DNA of 64,000 bases from JBAZTO01 sp041661865 (GTDB taxonomy: Bacteria > Planctomycetota > Phycisphaerae > SM23-33): positions 136,169 through 200,168 of the forward strand of contig JBAZTO010000001.1 in the NCBI GenBank assembly GCA_041661865.1, written 5' to 3'. The notes below the pieces were generated by a model. It was given only the letters and a program-made list of their open reading frames with translations. It was not told where the DNA came from and searched no databases. Of this stretch, positions 24,611-32,987 are shown in pieces. The position numbers were made by a program, and so were the translations under genes. Within the stretch, counting starts at the first letter, position 1. Each line of letters starts with the position of its first letter.

Positions 24611-26356
24611 ATGGCCATCAAGCAGCTCTTCGGCGACCGCGACCACAACGCCGGGGTCGTGAAGAACTACAAGTTCACGGTCTTCGCGAACCTGGCTGCG
24701 GCGAACCTGGTGGTCGGCTCGGTCTTCGGCTTCGCCTACATGTCGGATGTCGGAGCGCTCTACTACAACCAGACTGGCCTCTCCTGGCAGCCCGTCGGCG
24801 CCAAAGGCTCCAAGGGTGACACCGGCGCGGCCGGCAACACCATCCTCTCTGGCGCTGGCGCCCCCGGCTCGGGCCTCGGCGTTGATGGGAACTTCTACAT
24901 CGACGTCTCTGCGGTCGCGATCTACGGGCCGAAGACTGCTGGCGTGTGGGGCTCGCCCACCTCGCTCATCGGAACGCCTGGTGCTCCCGGCGGCCCCGGC
25001 CCTCCGGGCGCCGACGGCAACACTGTTCTCTCGGGTGTCGGCGTTCCCAGTTCAGGCCTCGGGGTCAACGGGAACTTCTACATCGACACCGCGGCGGTCG
25101 CGATCTATGGGCCGAAGACCGGCGGTGTCTGGGGCTCGGCGACCTCCCTCGTCGGAACGCCTGGCGCTCCTGGCGGCCCTGGTCCGACTGGACCTCCTGG
25201 CCCTTCCGGCCCGCCGGCAGCCTGGGACATTGCTGTGGGTGATGTGTCTACCCGCACGACCGTCGCGGCTGGCCCGCCCTCGCTCGCCCCGGTGGGTGAT
25301 GACCCGCGCTACTACTTCGACTCCACCGCCACCGTGATGTACAAGTGGAACACCACGGCCTGGGGTCTGCTCACTTCGTTCCCGTTCTACTACATGGATC
25401 AGCTGACGGGCATCATCAGCCAGCAGATCAACACCGTCGTCGGCGGCTGGCGCCCGGTCTACAACTTCGGCCACGCCGGGTTGCTCACGCCGATCCAGAT
25501 CGCTGCCGGGACGCTCACTGCCACCAGCTACGCCTTCGTCCCGCTCGACTCGACGGCCGGAGCCTTCTCGCTCGCTCTCCCTGCTGCAGCTTCAGACGAC
25601 GTCGTCCTGGAGCTGAAGGACGTCTCGGGAAAGTGCGACCAGTTCCCGATCACGCTCACCGACGTTGATGGCTTCGATACCGGCACGTCGTTCGTCATCG
25701 ACCGAGCCTACATGGGCATCGTCCTGGTCCGCAAGACCATCGGCGGGCTCAGCCGCTGGCGCATCCTCTCCCAGTACCGCAAGACGCCGGATGCCCCCGG
25801 AGTGGCGGTCACGTCCGCAGCCGCCCTCAACCCGGCGCGCTGCCAGACCATCGATCTCGACTCCACTGCCGGGACGTTCGCCGTCACGCTGCCGGCGTCG
25901 CCCCGTGAGGAGGACATCGTCCACCTCAAGGACGTGTCGGGCACGGCTGAGCTAAATGTCATCACGCTCATCGCGGCAGCGGGCTTCGAGGGAACCACGC
26001 CGGTCCTCGACGCCGTGTTCATGGAGCTGACGCTGGTCTTCCGTGGCGGCATCTGGCGCGTCCTGTCTCAGTACCGCAATGCGGTCACCCCAGCCGTCAC
26101 CATCAACTCGGCCGGCACGTTCGCGGTCAAGCGCGACCAGACCATCCTCTACGACGTCTCGGGTGGCAGCTTTGCCTACGCCCTTCCTGGTTCGCCCCGT
26201 GAAGGCGACAAGATCCGCCTCAAGGAGAAGACCGGATCGGTCAACACCTTGACGGTTACCGGAACCGTCGATGGTACCACCAACCCCGTGTATAACACCC
26301 CGCGCCAGTACACCGTCCTCGAATACGTCGACGGCCTCTGGCACAAGATGTCATAG
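24611..26356 (+). CDS. Collagen-like tail fibre with tandem repeats
   Basis: 581 aa. Contains Gly-Xaa-Yaa collagen-type stretches (GSKGDTGAAG; GTPGAPGGPGPPGADG; GPTGPPGPSGPP), split by two near-identical 61-residue units whose shared core is GNFYID...AVAIYGPKT; the unit starts are at residues 76 and 137. The C-terminal half has three related beta domains of about 80-100 residues, each with 'DSTAG.F...LP', 'LKDVSG', and 'W(R)ILSQYR' (third copy degenerate and ending 'LWHKMS'). Collagen-like segments trimerise fibres; the repeated beta domains are probably receptor-binding. Confidence 0.8.
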   Translation: MAIKQLFGDRDHNAGVVKNYKFTVFANLAAANLVVGSVFGFAYMSDVGALYYNQTGLSWQPVGAKGSKGDTGAAGNTILSGAGAPGSGLGVDGNFYIDVSAVAIYGPKTAGVWGSPTSLIGTPGAPGGPGPPGADGNTVLSGVGVPSSGLGVNGNFYIDTAAVAIYGPKTGGVWGSATSLVGTPGAPGGPGPTGPPGPSGPPAAWDIAVGDVSTRTTVAAGPPSLAPVGDDPRYYFDSTATVMYKWNTTAWGLLTSFPFYYMDQLTGIISQQINTVVGGWRPVYNFGHAGLLTPIQIAAGTLTATSYAFVPLDSTAGAFSLALPAAASDDVVLELKDVSGKCDQFPITLTDVDGFDTGTSFVIDRAYMGIVLVRKTIGGLSRWRILSQYRKTPDAPGVAVTSAAALNPARCQTIDLDSTAGTFAVTLPASPREEDIVHLKDVSGTAELNVITLIAAAGFEGTTPVLDAVFMELTLVFRGGIWRVLSQYRNAVTPAVTINSAGTFAVKRDQTILYDVSGGSFAYALPGSPREGDKIRLKEKTGSVNTLTVTGTVDGTTNPVYNTPRQYTVLEYVDGLWHKMS

Positions 26357-26364
26357 GACCAGCC

Positions 26365-27288
26365 ATGGACGTGAACGCCGACACCATCAAAGCCTCGGCA
26401 GACCTCGCTTCTGCGCTGTCCCAGTTCCGCACCGGGTTGTTCATTGTCCTCTGCGTGACTCTCGTGACCCTCGGCCTCGGCGGGGCGTTCATGTTCTTCT
26501 GGTTCCGCCGCGCCATGCAGCGCGACCAGAACCGGCTCGAGATGCAGCAGAAGGCACGGGATGCGGAGATGGAGGCAGCGAAGCAGGCCCGCGCCGCGCT
26601 CTACACCCAAGCCCAACTCGAGCAGGCCAAGAGCCTGGCTGCCCTCGCCACCACGATCAACGATACCCATGCCGGCACGGCCTTGATGAACCAGACGACC
26701 AATAAGACGCTGGACAACCTGGGCGCGACGATGACTCGGAACAACGTGGCCTTGAACAACGTGGCCGGCGCCGTGCAGCGCATGACCGACAAGGTCGATG
26801 GCAAGCTCTCGCGCGAGGACAGCCGGAAGTTCATCGGGGCGAAGCTGAACTCGGACATGCTCCGCGCCATCTGCGCTATCATCGAGAAGTCCTTCACCGA
26901 GAACCACTACAACGGCCGCGAGGCCTTCATCGCCGACCGCGTCCGCTCCCGCATTCGGGACGTCCTGGTCGCCGTGCGCAGCGAACTGAAGTCCCTGCCG
27001 CTGGCTGTCAGCATCGACCCCTACTTCCCCACCACGACCGACGACCTCGGCGAGCGCTTCATCCTCTGCGATATGATCTGGGCCAAGGTTGCCCCGCTGT
27101 TCGAAGACCCGCGTCCGGTGCAGACCCGCATGGACGAGGTGACGCTCATCGTCGAGAACATGATCAAGGACCACGTCGCCCGCGTCGCCCGCAGGGATCA
27201 CGGCAGCGAGATGTTTGAGCCGACCCAGAGCGACACGGCCTTGCTGGCTAAGACGCGCCCGGCCGTGCACCCGACCACAGCCGCCTGA
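26365..27288 (+). CDS. TM-anchored coiled-coil protein
   Basis: 307 aa. One TM helix at residues ~20-48 (FRTGLFIVLCVTLVTLGLGG...), followed by a charged coiled coil (RDQNRLEMQQKARDAEMEAA; ALYTQAQLEQAKSLAALATT). The C-terminal ~150 residues are a separate helical domain. Could be an inner-membrane spanin-type protein, a membrane-associated scaffold or a receptor-blocking protein; none can be chosen from sequence alone. Its stop codon is part of a hairpin at 27283-27298. Confidence 0.65.
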   Translation: MDVNADTIKASADLASALSQFRTGLFIVLCVTLVTLGLGGAFMFFWFRRAMQRDQNRLEMQQKARDAEMEAAKQARAALYTQAQLEQAKSLAALATTINDTHAGTALMNQTTNKTLDNLGATMTRNNVALNNVAGAVQRMTDKVDGKLSREDSRKFIGAKLNSDMLRAICAIIEKSFTENHYNGREAFIADRVRSRIRDVLVAVRSELKSLPLAVSIDPYFPTTTDDLGERFILCDMIWAKVAPLFEDPRPVQTRMDEVTLIVENMIKDHVARVARRDHGSEMFEPTQSDTALLAKTRPAVHPTTAA

Positions 27289-27298
27289 CTCGTCAGGC
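27283..27298. terminator. Convergent stop-codon hairpin
   Basis: GCCTGA-CTCG-TCAGGC, a 6-bp stem with a 4-base loop between two convergent genes. It contains the TGA of the + gene and, on the other strand, the TGA of the - gene. No T-run follows on either side, so it would be at best a weak bidirectional terminator. Confidence 0.3.
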
Positions 27299-27988
27299 TT
27301 CGCTGCTCTCGTTGGAGAGCACTTCGTCGACGATACCGAACATCCGACGGCAGCCGCTGGTATCCCAGGCCCACGACGGGTCGATCCCCATGCCAGTCAG
27401 GAATGACATCGTGCGGAAGGCGACCCAGCGCTTCGACAGCTCCTCGCCGCTGCAGACCAGTTCGACCTTGTCATCCTTGTTCCGTTTCTCGAAGGGGCGC
27501 CACATGTGGATCTCGGCCCGCGCCCGATAGGCCCCGCCGACCAGGCGGGCAATGCCGCCGACGCTGATGTTGCCGACGGTGCGCTCCCGGCTGGGCAGGA
27601 TCTCCATCTGACGGTAGCAGGCGATGAGCGTGGCCTTGAACTGGAGCATGCGCGGCTCGACATCACCGTCACGCCGGAAGTCCCAGCCGAAGCCGTCGTT
27701 CAGCGGGCCGCTGAACTGGTCCGACAGAAACCGGGACTGCAGCAGGGCGGACACCTTGAAGTCCGGCTCCGTGAACCACGCCCGGAGCTGACGATGCTCA
27801 TTCCTCAGGTGGTCGTAGCAGCGCACTGGGAACGAGCCTGGAGCGTCCGAGTCCGAGGGCGGGGCAGCGCTATACCGCTTCGCCATGTGCTCGACCGCCC
27901 AGGCTTCTGGCGTGGTCGTCAGAAAGTCTTTGAGCGCCGAGCCCGCCCGGTCAGCGATGAGGGAGTTGACGTTCTTCGAGAAGGTCAT
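27293..27988 (-). CDS. Unknown 231-aa protein on the reverse strand
   Basis: MTFSKNVNSLIADRAGSALK..., with codon third positions predominantly G/C in this frame, which favours the - strand over the open + frame. Contains 'GGIARLVGGAYRARAEIHMW' and Trp/Asp-rich segments. No known motif. Probably transcribed with the 74-aa gene upstream of it (44-base gap). Being the main - strand gene in 64 kb, it may be expressed at a different time from the rest; this is inference. Confidence 0.7.
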   Translation of the reverse strand: MTFSKNVNSLIADRAGSALKDFLTTTPEAWAVEHMAKRYSAAPPSDSDAPGSFPVRCYDHLRNEHRQLRAWFTEPDFKVSALLQSRFLSDQFSGPLNDGFGWDFRRDGDVEPRMLQFKATLIACYRQMEILPSRERTVGNISVGGIARLVGGAYRARAEIHMWRPFEKRNKDDKVELVCSGEELSKRWVAFRTMSFLTGMGIDPSWAWDTSGCRRMFGIVDEVLSNESSEA

Positions 27989-28032
27989 CGGTGTGCTTTC
28001 GGAATCAGGATCAGGATCGGGTTGGCGGCGGG

Positions 28033-28257
28033 TCAGCAGAGCGGCATCTGGTAGACCGAGTCGTCGAGCATGACGTTCGGGGTCTGCTCTTCGTAGTCAA
28101 CCACGCGGTGGAGGAACGTCACAGGTCCCTCTTCCGACCCGCCGATGCCGAAGTATTCCTTCGACTCGAGGATGCGGACGTCCCGGCGGTTCTTCAGGGT
28201 GTCGAGGTCCCGAAGACCAGCGTTCATCCCCATGTCAAAGACGGCGGTCTTCTTCAT
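28033..28257 (-). CDS. Unknown 74-aa protein on the reverse strand
   Basis: MKKTAVFDMGMNAGLRDLDT...; acidic C-terminus ending YQMPLC. Codon third positions are GC-rich in this frame. On the reverse strand AGGATGGGG lies just 5' of the ATG. First gene of the two-gene reverse unit; next to a palindrome at 28276. Unknown function; small size and divergent position allow a regulator, but no HTH is evident. Confidence 0.65.
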   Translation of the reverse strand: MKKTAVFDMGMNAGLRDLDTLKNRRDVRILESKEYFGIGGSEEGPVTFLHRVVDYEEQTPNVMLDDSVYQMPLC

Positions 28258-28275
28258 GCCCCCATCCTAACGGTG

Positions 28276-28291
28276 TGCCTTGTCCAAGGCA
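28276..28291. promoter_or_regulatory. Perfect palindrome between divergent genes
   Basis: TGCCTTG-TC-CAAGGCA: two 7-base arms separated by 2 bases, in the 57-base space between the reverse gene (starts 28257) and the forward gene (starts 28315). Placement and symmetry are typical of a dimeric repressor operator controlling both directions. No clear -35/-10 pair was found. Confidence 0.4.
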
Positions 28292-28314
28292 ACGGGCTCG
28301 CCATAGTAGCCGGC

Positions 28315-28593
28315 ATGGCCAAGGACAAGCCGTCTCCCTTTCGCAAGAACCCGTTCAACAAGAGCGACGAGCTGGTTCTGGTGAAGGTGCCCGAGGCCCC
28401 AGAGACCCACGAGCCCCGCAAGTCCCTGCGCTCCTACCTGGCGCCGCGCGCCGGTGGAGATCTCAGCGAACTGGCCGCTGCCCTGGGTGGCGGGCGCCGG
28501 CCGAAGAAGATCATCGAGCACGTCCGAGACGCGTCCCCGCCAGACGACAACGATGGGGAGTTCGCGCCGCCCCCGACCCCTTCGGGGCGGTGA
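28315..28593 (+). CDS. Small basic/charged protein
   Basis: 92 aa (MAKDKPSPFRKNPFNKSDEL...). N-terminal half is Lys/Pro-rich; the C-terminal half is Gly/Pro/Asp-rich (GGDLSELAAALGGGRRPKK) and probably disordered. First + gene after the divergent region. Function unknown. Confidence 0.6.
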   Translation: MAKDKPSPFRKNPFNKSDELVLVKVPEAPETHEPRKSLRSYLAPRAGGDLSELAAALGGGRRPKKIIEHVRDASPPDDNDGEFAPPPTPSGR

Positions 28594-28624
28594 AAACTTT
28601 CCCTGATTCTGTGATAAGGATTAT

Positions 28625-29164
28625 ATGCCAACGAACGCCGTTACGCCGAACCCTGGTCCGCAAGGACAGCTGGGCCAGCCCATCAAGCCCGACAAGACCG
28701 GCCATGTCCAGAGGGCTCTCCCGACGGTCAAGACCGTCTCAGAAGCCATGGCCAAACGGGCCAACGAAACGGGTGACAAGGCTGGCCTCGTCGAGCAGGA
28801 CCCGGTCGAAGCCGGAGCCTCGCTCCTCAAGTACAACGATGAAGTAGTCGCGCGCCTGAAGCAGGTGCAGGAATACTTCAAGAAGCAGGAGCTCGGGACC
28901 GTTGACCCCACCGGGTCGAAGGACTTCACGGGCTTCATCCGTGGGCACCTTGCCTACGTCAACATGCGCTTCGTAACCATGGGCCGCTTCGAGCGGCCAG
29001 GCCAGGAAGACGCCAACTCGAAGGTCGGCTTCCAGCCCCTTCCTGACGCACAAGAGTCCCTCCCCGGGGACCTCGATCCTTTCCTCCGTGGGATGCGCTC
29101 GACCGCTCTGGCAATCCAGAACGGTGCGGATCTCATTGGCGACGATAAGTCAGAACCGGCCTAA
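28625..29164 (+). CDS. Unknown 179-aa protein upstream of SbcC-like ATPase
   Basis: ATG 28625 follows AAGGA, and the 30-base spacer before it is AT-rich compared with the surroundings (28595-28624), so a promoter may lie here. Disordered N-terminus, then a helical body (ETGDKAGLVEQDPVEAGAS; VVARLKQVQEYFKKQEL). Its stop TAA overlaps the ATG of the ATPase, so the two are likely partners. Confidence 0.65.
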   Translation: MPTNAVTPNPGPQGQLGQPIKPDKTGHVQRALPTVKTVSEAMAKRANETGDKAGLVEQDPVEAGASLLKYNDEVVARLKQVQEYFKKQELGTVDPTGSKDFTGFIRGHLAYVNMRFVTMGRFERPGQEDANSKVGFQPLPDAQESLPGDLDPFLRGMRSTALAIQNGADLIGDDKSEPA

Positions 29165-30828
29165 TGCTCAAACTCAATATCCAGAACTTCCGAAACATTC
29201 GGAGCCTGGACATGACGGATGAAGGGAAGCTGACGATCCTCGTCGGCTACAACGAATCCGGCAAGTCCAGCCTGAAGGGCGCCATCAAGTTCGCCTTCTG
29301 CGGCGAAGCGTTCGGCCACAAGGGCAAGGACGTCGGCACCCTGATCACGCATGGCGAATCCCGCATGTCCGTGCGCGTCCAGGTCAACGACCTGCTGGTG
29401 TACCGCACCAGCTATGACACCGGCGACTCGCTCACCGAGATCGCCAAGAACCTCAAGGCGCCCAAGGACGTCGTGCCGCTCCTGTTCGACAGCGAGATGG
29501 CTGGTGACGGCGGCAACAAGGCGATGCGCGCCTACCTCACTGGTGTGGCTGAGGATCAGTTCGATCCCAGCGTCCACTTCGTGAAGGACGACGCGATCCG
29601 TGGCTGTGCTGACCTCGCCAAACGTGCGGGTAAGCTCCAGGTCAAGGCCATCGTCGCCTACTGCGAAGACCAGCGGGCACAGCACAAGACCCCGCCGAAG
29701 CCGACCCCGCCGCAGATCGACCGTCCGACCGAAGGCCAGATCGCCAAGGTCAAGGCTGACCTCGAGTCCGCCGTGACCACGCTCGCCACCACCAAGGCCG
29801 AGCTGGCGGAGGCCCAGTCGCTCAGCCGTGACCTCAGCCAGATCGCCAACCACGTCAAGGCGCTCTCTGATTACCAGGTCAAGCTGGCTACGGTTCGCAC
29901 CGATGATCCGCTGGGCGCTCGCCGGCAGGCCCTCGACAAGCTGGCGAACGTCAACCTCAAGACGCTCGATGCCATCGAGGCCATGCTGCGCGCCGCCGGG
30001 TATGAAGCCGCTGGGCTCAACATGGTCGTCGTGAAGGTCGAGCTCGCGGCGATCGTGGCAGAGGCACAGAAGATCCTGGGGGACAACCCGGCGCCAGACT
30101 CGGCTCCGGTACAGCCTGTCGAGCCGGCTTGTTTCGCTGACTACCAGCGGAGCCTCGAGGCCGGTGGCAAGACGATCAGCGAGCAGCTCCCCGGCCTCCT
30201 GGCCCAGGCTGCCAATGCCGTGTTCGTCTGCACCGAACGCAACCAGTCTGCTCAGCAGACCAAGGACGCTGCCCAGGCGGCAAGCGACCAGATGCAGCGC
30301 CTGATCGGCGGATGGAACTCCTACGACGCCGTCAACACGGACTACGCGGCCAAGGCGCAGCGGGCCGAAGTGGAATGGGCGAAGTGGAACCATGCGGCCA
30401 AGGAGATCCAGGCCGCCCACACGAACTTCCTCACCCAGCAGAGCCAGCGTTTCAGCAACATCATCTCCGACATGGGGGCGGCGGTGCTGGGCGGCCGGAA
30501 GCTGGCGATCGACATCACCAACGGCATCACGCTCGGCGGGTTGCCTATCGAAGAGGTCAGCCTCTCGACCCGTTGGCGCATGGAGGTCAGCGTGATGACT
30601 GCTGTCGCCCGTTCGCTGAACAGCCCGCTGCTGGTCATCGACGGTGCTGACATCCTCGATCGTCACAACCGGAACATCATGACGAGCTTCCTCATGGAGC
30701 ACGTCGTTCCGCACTTCAAGCATGTGATCTTGACCATGACGGCCAAAGATGACATTGCCGCAGAGACCCCGCTCGAACACCCGGCCTCCCGTTGGATCAT
30801 CAACAACGGTTCCGTCCACAAGCTGTGA
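29164..30828 (+). CDS. SMC/SbcC/Rad50-type ATPase
   Basis: 554 aa. N-terminal half-site with Walker A GYNESGKSS (28-36) preceded by the usual 'NIQNFRNIRSLD' start of RecF/SbcC-type proteins. The middle is a short coiled coil (TEGQIAKVKADLESAVTTLA...). The C-terminal half-site has a signature-like LSTRWRMEVSV and Walker B LLVIDGADILD, then 'HVILTMTA'. Family members are ATP-driven DNA-end or replication-fork processing proteins; T4 gp46-like proteins pair with a gp47-type nuclease, but no such nuclease was recognised in this window. It is shorter than SbcC and lacks an evident zinc hook. Confidence 0.85.
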   Translation: MLKLNIQNFRNIRSLDMTDEGKLTILVGYNESGKSSLKGAIKFAFCGEAFGHKGKDVGTLITHGESRMSVRVQVNDLLVYRTSYDTGDSLTEIAKNLKAPKDVVPLLFDSEMAGDGGNKAMRAYLTGVAEDQFDPSVHFVKDDAIRGCADLAKRAGKLQVKAIVAYCEDQRAQHKTPPKPTPPQIDRPTEGQIAKVKADLESAVTTLATTKAELAEAQSLSRDLSQIANHVKALSDYQVKLATVRTDDPLGARRQALDKLANVNLKTLDAIEAMLRAAGYEAAGLNMVVVKVELAAIVAEAQKILGDNPAPDSAPVQPVEPACFADYQRSLEAGGKTISEQLPGLLAQAANAVFVCTERNQSAQQTKDAAQAASDQMQRLIGGWNSYDAVNTDYAAKAQRAEVEWAKWNHAAKEIQAAHTNFLTQQSQRFSNIISDMGAAVLGGRKLAIDITNGITLGGLPIEEVSLSTRWRMEVSVMTAVARSLNSPLLVIDGADILDRHNRNIMTSFLMEHVVPHFKHVILTMTAKDDIAAETPLEHPASRWIINNGSVHKL

Positions 30829-30835
30829 AACCCAT

Positions 30836-30857
30836 GGTGGGGCCGACTGGCCCCACC
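30836..30857 (+). terminator. 9-bp hairpin after the ATPase gene
   Basis: GGTGGGGCC-GACT-GGCCCCACC: perfect 9-bp stem with a 4-base loop in the 55-base gap after the ATPase gene. No T-tract follows (GATTCCCGAT), so it may be an attenuator, mRNA-stabilising hairpin or factor-dependent terminator rather than an intrinsic terminator. Confidence 0.45.
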
Positions 30858-30883
30858 GATTCCCGATAGAGATAGGATCATCC

Positions 30884-32215
30884 ATGCTCACCCGCTCCAC
30901 TTTCAACGCCCTCAAGAAGATCTTCGGCTCTTCGCTCGACGACGCTGCCCGCGTCGCCTTCGCGAAGGCGAAGCCCGAAGCCCAGCTCGCCCAGCTGCGT
31001 GCCGTCGTCCCGGTCGAGGTCGCCGACGATCTCGCCGTCGCCAGCTTCGTCCTGGTCTTCAACGTGAAGTCCGGCCTGGTCACCGTCGGCACCCCGGCCC
31101 ACTTCGCCATGCGGACGGCCCTGGGCCTTTCCGACCCGCTGCCCTGGCACAAGTCCCGTCCGCCCAAGAACGCATGGGACATGCAGGATGGCAACCGCGT
31201 GCCGTCGTGGCTCGAGGAGAGCCAGTCCATGGGGGCCATCGCGCGCACCCTGACCTGGGAAGACCTGCGGGCTGGCCCCGACGTCATCTCCGCTGCGATC
31301 CGTGCCTTCTTCAAGATCGGCGGCCTCGAGGATCTCAGCGATCCGCGCGCCGTGCAGGCGTCCGACCCGACCATGCGGCTGTTCATCGAGGGCGTCGGCC
31401 ACTCGCTCATCATCCTGCGCCCCGAGTGGCATGATGGCGACGGCAGCCCGCTGAAGGAACTGCCCAAGGGCGCCGACACCCGCTCGCAGGCCGAGATCGA
31501 CGACGAGCACGATCGCGCCGAGAAGCTGCGCCGTTCCGAGGAGGCTCGGGAGCGCAACCGCATCCGCCGCGAGAAGGAGCTGGCCGAGTACGGCGCGCTC
31601 CGCGGCACCGTGATGACCAAGTTCCGTTCGGACGCGACTGCTGGCCTGGCTTCGGACATCGCCAAGAGCGAGTTCGATGCGGTCAGCACGGCCCACGAGG
31701 CCCGCGTCATGAAGGACCTGCCTGAGGTCACCAACGCGATCTTCGATCTGATCAGCGCGTCGGTCGTGATCCCCGAGGGCATCGGCGCCGACGAGGTGGC
31801 CGAGATCCGCAAGGAGACCTCGCTGAAGGCCCTGGCGCTCACCGTCCAGCTGGTGCTGGAGGACGTCAACGATCATCAGCCCGGCTGGCTGCGGCGCCTG
31901 GCGAACGGCGACTTCAAGTTCCGCGGTGCCCCGCTCAAGGGCGAGGCCCGGGCTCCCGGCTACGTCTCCAAGAAGGAGAAGGCCGCGTCCCGCGCGATCT
32001 GGCGCATCTACAACGAATACGGCGAGGACGTCCTGAACTTCGCGCTGTCGACCATCGTCGGCCAGAAGCTCTCCGGCCCGGCCCAGATCGTGAAGATGCC
32101 CGACTGGCTGAAGGCCAAGGGCGACGGCGAGATCGAGACCGGGGACACCCCCGTCGTCGCGGCCACGCTGCCTCCGCCGCCGCCCCCGCCGGCGACCGTC
32201 CCCAGCCTGATCTGA
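30884..32215 (+). CDS. Unknown 443-aa protein with charged helix and polyproline tail
   Basis: Begins MLTRSTFNALKKIFGSSLDD; ATG 30884 is preceded by GATAGGATCATCC. Residues ~210-240 form a highly charged helix (HDRAEKLRRSEEARERNRIR). The C-terminus is a run of prolines (LPPPPPPPATVPSLI). The body is mixed helical, with no Walker, nuclease or HTH motif. Follows the SbcC-like ATPase, so a DNA-metabolism role is possible; not recognised. Confidence 0.7.
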   Translation: MLTRSTFNALKKIFGSSLDDAARVAFAKAKPEAQLAQLRAVVPVEVADDLAVASFVLVFNVKSGLVTVGTPAHFAMRTALGLSDPLPWHKSRPPKNAWDMQDGNRVPSWLEESQSMGAIARTLTWEDLRAGPDVISAAIRAFFKIGGLEDLSDPRAVQASDPTMRLFIEGVGHSLIILRPEWHDGDGSPLKELPKGADTRSQAEIDDEHDRAEKLRRSEEARERNRIRREKELAEYGALRGTVMTKFRSDATAGLASDIAKSEFDAVSTAHEARVMKDLPEVTNAIFDLISASVVIPEGIGADEVAEIRKETSLKALALTVQLVLEDVNDHQPGWLRRLANGDFKFRGAPLKGEARAPGYVSKKEKAASRAIWRIYNEYGEDVLNFALSTIVGQKLSGPAQIVKMPDWLKAKGDGEIETGDTPVVAATLPPPPPPPATVPSLI

Positions 32216-32238
32216 TCTGCTAACCCGAAGGACGCGCC

Positions 32239-32574
32239 ATGGCCAAGTACCAGGTCAACGAAGTTCCCGTCGCGACCCTCACCTCGGATCAGATCCGCAG
32301 TGAGGCCGCCGATCTCCGCCACCAGATCACCTGCGTCAGCACCGACATTGCGTCGAAGCGGGCGTGGGCTGATGCCGACGGCAAGATCGAAGGGAACGAG
32401 TACAAGGTCTGGATGGCCAAGGCGCGCTCCTTCTGGGGCAAGCTCCAGAAGCGCTACAGCGAGATTCGGCGCGCTGAGCGAAAGCTCAACCGCGCCGAGT
32501 ACACCTCGAAGCGCCACGTTTCGCGTGGCGAGTTTGAGACCCTGAAAAACAACATCACGGAGAAATCGAAGTGA
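32239..32574 (+). CDS. Small helical basic protein
   Basis: 111 aa, mostly charged helix (KRYSEIRRAERKLNRAEYTS). GTGA-coupled to the next gene. No domain recognised; a nucleic-acid-binding or scaffolding role would fit the composition. Confidence 0.65.
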   Translation: MAKYQVNEVPVATLTSDQIRSEAADLRHQITCVSTDIASKRAWADADGKIEGNEYKVWMAKARSFWGKLQKRYSEIRRAERKLNRAEYTSKRHVSRGEFETLKNNITEKSK

Positions 32575-32987
32575 CCAGCCCCATCGACGTCGAACTTCCC
32601 ACGGACCTCGACCAGCAGATCGAAGCCGCCCTCGAAACCCTGCGCGGCTACCTCCTCAACCCTGACCCGGACCCGAAGCAGAAGCCCATCGGCATCGCGC
32701 TGTCGATCTTCGCGCAGCTGCTGACCAAGGTGAACCCGGCCGGCGCCGCGCTGGCCGAAGCTGGCATCCTCATCCAGGCCTGCGCGCTCAACTCGGTCAT
32801 CTACCAGCTCAGCGACGTCACGCCGGGCGAGTGGTTCCAGGAATGCACTACGGACCTCAAGCGCGCTCTCGTCGCGATCGGACTGCTGTCGATCTACGTC
32901 AAGAAGCTCGATGCCAGTGAGGCTGACGCCCCGTCGCCCAAAGCGGTGGACCCCAATGCTCAGCCCAACGCTGCTCCGGCTCAGTAA
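32571..32987 (+). CDS. Unknown 138-aa protein
   Basis: GTG start at 32571 inside the preceding stop. Predicted helical with a hydrophobic core (GIALSIFAQLLTKVNPAGAA; LKRALVAIGLLSIYVKKL) and a disordered acidic Pro/Ala tail. No motif identified. Confidence 0.65.
   Translation: MTSPIDVELPTDLDQQIEAALETLRGYLLNPDPDPKQKPIGIALSIFAQLLTKVNPAGAALAEAGILIQACALNSVIYQLSDVTPGEWFQECTTDLKRALVAIGLLSIYVKKLDASEADAPSPKAVDPNAQPNAAPAQ

Noticed and set aside
27506..28054. A 182-codon + frame opposite the reverse gene
   Set aside because: GC at third codon positions and a coherent protein favour the - strand gene (27293-27988).
29161..31869. A 902-codon open frame on the - strand
   Set aside because: It lies antisense to the clear SbcC-like ATPase and the 443-aa gene. 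Long antisense frames are expected in GC-rich coding DNA, and its composition shows no domain.
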